Position numbers and translations under genes: made by a program. The notes below the pieces were generated by a model. The model was not told where the DNA came from. It did no database searches and saw only the letters and a list, made by a program, of their open reading frames with translations. A stretch of DNA of 64,000 nucleotides from Candidatus Pseudoruminococcus merdavium. GTDB taxonomy: Bacteria; Bacillota; Clostridia; Oscillospirales; Ruminococcaceae. Below, in pieces: positions 61,148 through 64,000 of this stretch (its first letter is position 1; each line of letters starts with the position of its first letter). The DNA lies in contig CAJFSS010000003.1 in assembly GCA_904419745.1 (NCBI GenBank), positions 62,001 to 126,000 on the forward strand, read 5' to 3'.

Positions 61148-62797
61148 GTGAAAAAAACCAGAATCATTGCGTATCTTATTGCGTTCGTCGTTTTCCTGGG
61201 ATATCTCTTCTTTGAAGCGCCGAACCTCAATCCCCTTTATTCTGATGGGGCGATTTTGTGGTGTATTGTCATCACTGTATGTATTGCCATCTGGCTTGTA
61301 ACAAAAGGCTCTCTGTTCCATCTAATCACGGGCGCCAATGGACAGAGGGAGTTGGGTTTTGATGGAATTAAGAAGCTTTCCAGAGTGGTAAAAATCGGGG
61401 TACTGGTACCTTGGGCCATTGTCGCGGTTGTCTTTATCGGTTCTTCCGTGCTGTTTCAATTTGGTGCATACCGTGATCAGCTGACGGAACCACAGGATCG
61501 TACCTTTAGTTCAGACGTCCAGATTGTTGATGTTGAGAATGTGCCAATTGTGGATAAGGATTTGGCAGAAAAACTTGCCGATAAAAAGCTTGGGGAAAAG
61601 ACATCCCTTGGCAGCCAGGTGGAGACAGGAGAACCCGTCATCCAGCAAGTTGGAGGTAAGTTGATGTGGGTGGTTCCATTGGAACATTCTGGGTTTTTTA
61701 AATGGCTTGCCAACTTAAATGGTACTCCCGGATATATTACTGTTTCTGCAACGAATATGCAGGATGTTGAGTATGTAGATGGGAAAAATATCAAGATCCA
61801 GCCGAAAGCCTACCTGCTCCAGAATCTCAACCGGTATGCGCGGTTTCATGGGGGATTTTTTACCGGTATGACGGATTATTCCTTTGAAATCGATGATGAG
61901 GGGACACCTTACTGGGTTATTTCTACATACAAAAATACTAGGGGTTTTGCTCTCCCGGAGGCAACTGGCGCCCTGGTTGTCAATGCGACGACAGGGGAGA
62001 CCCACCGCTATACGATTGATAATCTCCCTTCCTGGGTGGATCGTATCCAGCCTGAAGATTTTATCATGACGCAGATCAATAACCGAGGGGAGTATATCAA
62101 CGGAATTCTGAACTTTTCCAATAAGGATAAATTCCGTGCATCTGAAGGGCATGCCATTGTTTACAATAACGGAAGGTGCTATTTGTACACCGGGCTTACT
62201 AGCGTGGGTTCCGATGACAGCATTATCAGCTTTGTTATGGTGGACATGATTACCAAGGAAGTCTTTGAATATAAAGTCTCCGGTGCAACGGAAAATGCTG
62301 CGCAGGCTTCTGCGGAGGGAAAAGTTCAGAACCTGAAATATACGGCAACTTTTCCTCTAATTTTGAATATTGATGGGAAACCGACGTACTTCATGACTTT
62401 GAAGGATGCGGAAGGATTGGTAAAACAGTATGCCTATGTTTCTTTGGAAGACTATTCGATTGTCGGGAACGGAGAAACCATGGAGGCCGCCCTGGAAGAT
62501 TATCAAACCAATTTGAAGCATGCGGGGGTCCTGAGTACTCCGGCAGAGGATCTGCTTGAAGAAAAAGAGGAAGTAACTGGGACCGTTCTGCGGATTGCCA
62601 GCGAAGTCACAAGTGAGGATACCGTTTACAAAATAATTTTGAGTGAACAGGCGGATAAAATTTACCGTGTTTCCTATACGCTAAGCGACGAACTGGCGTT
62701 GACCAGAGAAGGGGATCGGATAACCCTATCCTTTCCCAAAACGGAAGATGCTGTGATTACAGCATCCGGGTTTGACAACCTGGAGTTTACTCAATAA
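61148..62797 (+). CDS. Large membrane protein with extracytoplasmic domain, unknown function
   Basis: The 549-residue protein is not recognised. Three N-terminal membrane helices (about residues 6-23, 35-51 and 82-104) precede a soluble part of about 440 residues. It is rich in beta-type sequence and conserved-looking aromatic clusters (YARFHGGFFTGMTDYSFEIDD; GALVVNATTGETHRY resembles PepSY-like repeats). An acidic segment (AEDLLEEKEEV) leads to a final domain of about 70 residues with OB-fold-like strands. GTG 61148 is preferred over GTG 61136, with TGAGGG five bases upstream. It is the last gene before a terminator. Confidence 0.6.
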   Translation: MKKTRIIAYLIAFVVFLGYLFFEAPNLNPLYSDGAILWCIVITVCIAIWLVTKGSLFHLITGANGQRELGFDGIKKLSRVVKIGVLVPWAIVAVVFIGSSVLFQFGAYRDQLTEPQDRTFSSDVQIVDVENVPIVDKDLAEKLADKKLGEKTSLGSQVETGEPVIQQVGGKLMWVVPLEHSGFFKWLANLNGTPGYITVSATNMQDVEYVDGKNIKIQPKAYLLQNLNRYARFHGGFFTGMTDYSFEIDDEGTPYWVISTYKNTRGFALPEATGALVVNATTGETHRYTIDNLPSWVDRIQPEDFIMTQINNRGEYINGILNFSNKDKFRASEGHAIVYNNGRCYLYTGLTSVGSDDSIISFVMVDMITKEVFEYKVSGATENAAQASAEGKVQNLKYTATFPLILNIDGKPTYFMTLKDAEGLVKQYAYVSLEDYSIVGNGETMEAALEDYQTNLKHAGVLSTPAEDLLEEKEEVTGTVLRIASEVTSEDTVYKIILSEQADKIYRVSYTLSDELALTREGDRITLSFPKTEDAVITASGFDNLEFTQ

Positions 62798-62821
62798 AAG
62801 TCAGAAAAGGTAAAAATAAGG

Positions 62822-62860
62822 AACTCCGTACCACAATTTTGTCGGTACGGAGTTTTTTTG
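62822..62860 (+). terminator. Terminator before groESL
   Basis: AACTCCGTACC and GGTACGGAGTT form a perfect 11-bp stem followed by seven T. Confidence 0.95.
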
Positions 62861-62961
62861 CGCAACAGGGAATTTTTCGCAAAGAAAATGGATATTTTGT
62901 AAATGACCCTTTAATGAGAGATGAAAACTCGATTATTTTTGAAAAAAATTTGCAAAAGTAC

Positions 62962-62989
62962 TTGATTTTTCAAAAATAATCATTACAAT
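62962..62989 (+). promoter_or_regulatory. Promoter of groESL
   Basis: TTGATT (62962-62967) and TACAAT (62984-62989) are 16 bases apart. The CIRCE operator lies directly downstream, over the start point. Confidence 0.82.
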
Positions 62990-62993
62990 ATAG

Positions 62994-63020
62994 TTAGCAC
63001 TCAAGAAAAGGGAGTGCTAA
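62994..63020. promoter_or_regulatory. CIRCE operator (HrcA binding site)
   Basis: TTAGCACTC, a 9-base spacer, and GAGTGCTAA form a perfect consensus CIRCE element. HrcA is expected to repress groESL at normal temperature. hrcA is not in this window. Confidence 0.97.
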
Positions 63021-63025
63021 AATAA

Positions 63026-64000
<975 letters not shown>

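Overview
The window looks like chromosomal DNA of an endospore-forming, low-to-mid G+C Gram-positive of class Clostridia, probably Oscillospirales/Ruminococcaceae-like. The evidence is spoIIE, spmA and spmB, a PdaA-type deacetylase, an AbrB/SpoVT regulator, a perfect CIRCE operator before groESL, strong AGGAGG-type ribosome sites with many TTG starts, CCA-encoding tRNA genes, a FabK-type fatty acid pathway and an archaeal/eukaryotic-type prolyl-tRNA synthetase. The species is inferred, not proved. Almost all sequence is ordinary core genome. No CRISPR array, insertion sequence, phage or rRNA gene was seen.

Layout. 1-8.4 kb: ruvCAB (ruvC cut by the window edge), an RlmI-like methyltransferase, the ECF vitamin-transporter module ecfA1-ecfA2-ecfT, truA, a DUF5711-like membrane protein and a CvpA-family protein. 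8.5-11.4 kb: a ClpE-type AAA+ unfoldase behind a hairpin-rich leader, then tRNA-Gly, -Arg, -His and -Gln. 11.6-21.1 kb: an eight-gene surface-polysaccharide operon (TagA/WecG, UDP-GlcNAc 2-epimerase, GT4, Wzy-like polymerase, GT2, Wzx-like flippase, Fe-S/F420-dehydrogenase-like protein, polysaccharide pyruvyl transferase). 21.2-23.6 kb: a DUF6530-like gene behind a tandem palindromic operator, then a sigma factor with two small membrane proteins. 23.9-24.1 kb: a likely unassigned small RNA, convergent with spoIIE (24.2-26.5 kb).

27-32.4 kb: an Eis-like acetyltransferase with a structured upstream region, a divergent SDR/TetR pair, a HAD phosphatase, spmAB and an AbrB-type regulator. 32.4-42 kb: type II fatty acid synthesis, with fabD divergent from fabH-fabK-fabG-fabF-accB-fabZ-accC-accD-accA-acpP. 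42-46.5 kb: a complete branched-chain-amino-acid-type ABC importer (livKHMGF). 46.5-53 kb: mtnN, a small membrane protein, proS, an HD hydrolase, a DNA methyltransferase-repair protein, a PdaA-like deacetylase and enolase. 53.4-64 kb: a NUDIX hydrolase, an M23 peptidase with LysM and G5 domains, murA, a WalJ-like hydrolase, rlmH, three unrecognised membrane-associated genes, and groES-groEL (cut by the window edge).

The genes fall into conventional units: recombination, vitamin import, envelope polymer synthesis, membrane lipid synthesis, peptidoglycan turnover and heat shock. The most unusual signals are non-coding. They are a promoter-to-terminator small RNA near 23.97-24.14 kb, a 13-bp perfect palindrome inside the tRNA promoter, two 13-bp palindromes over the DUF6530 promoter, and several structured leaders.
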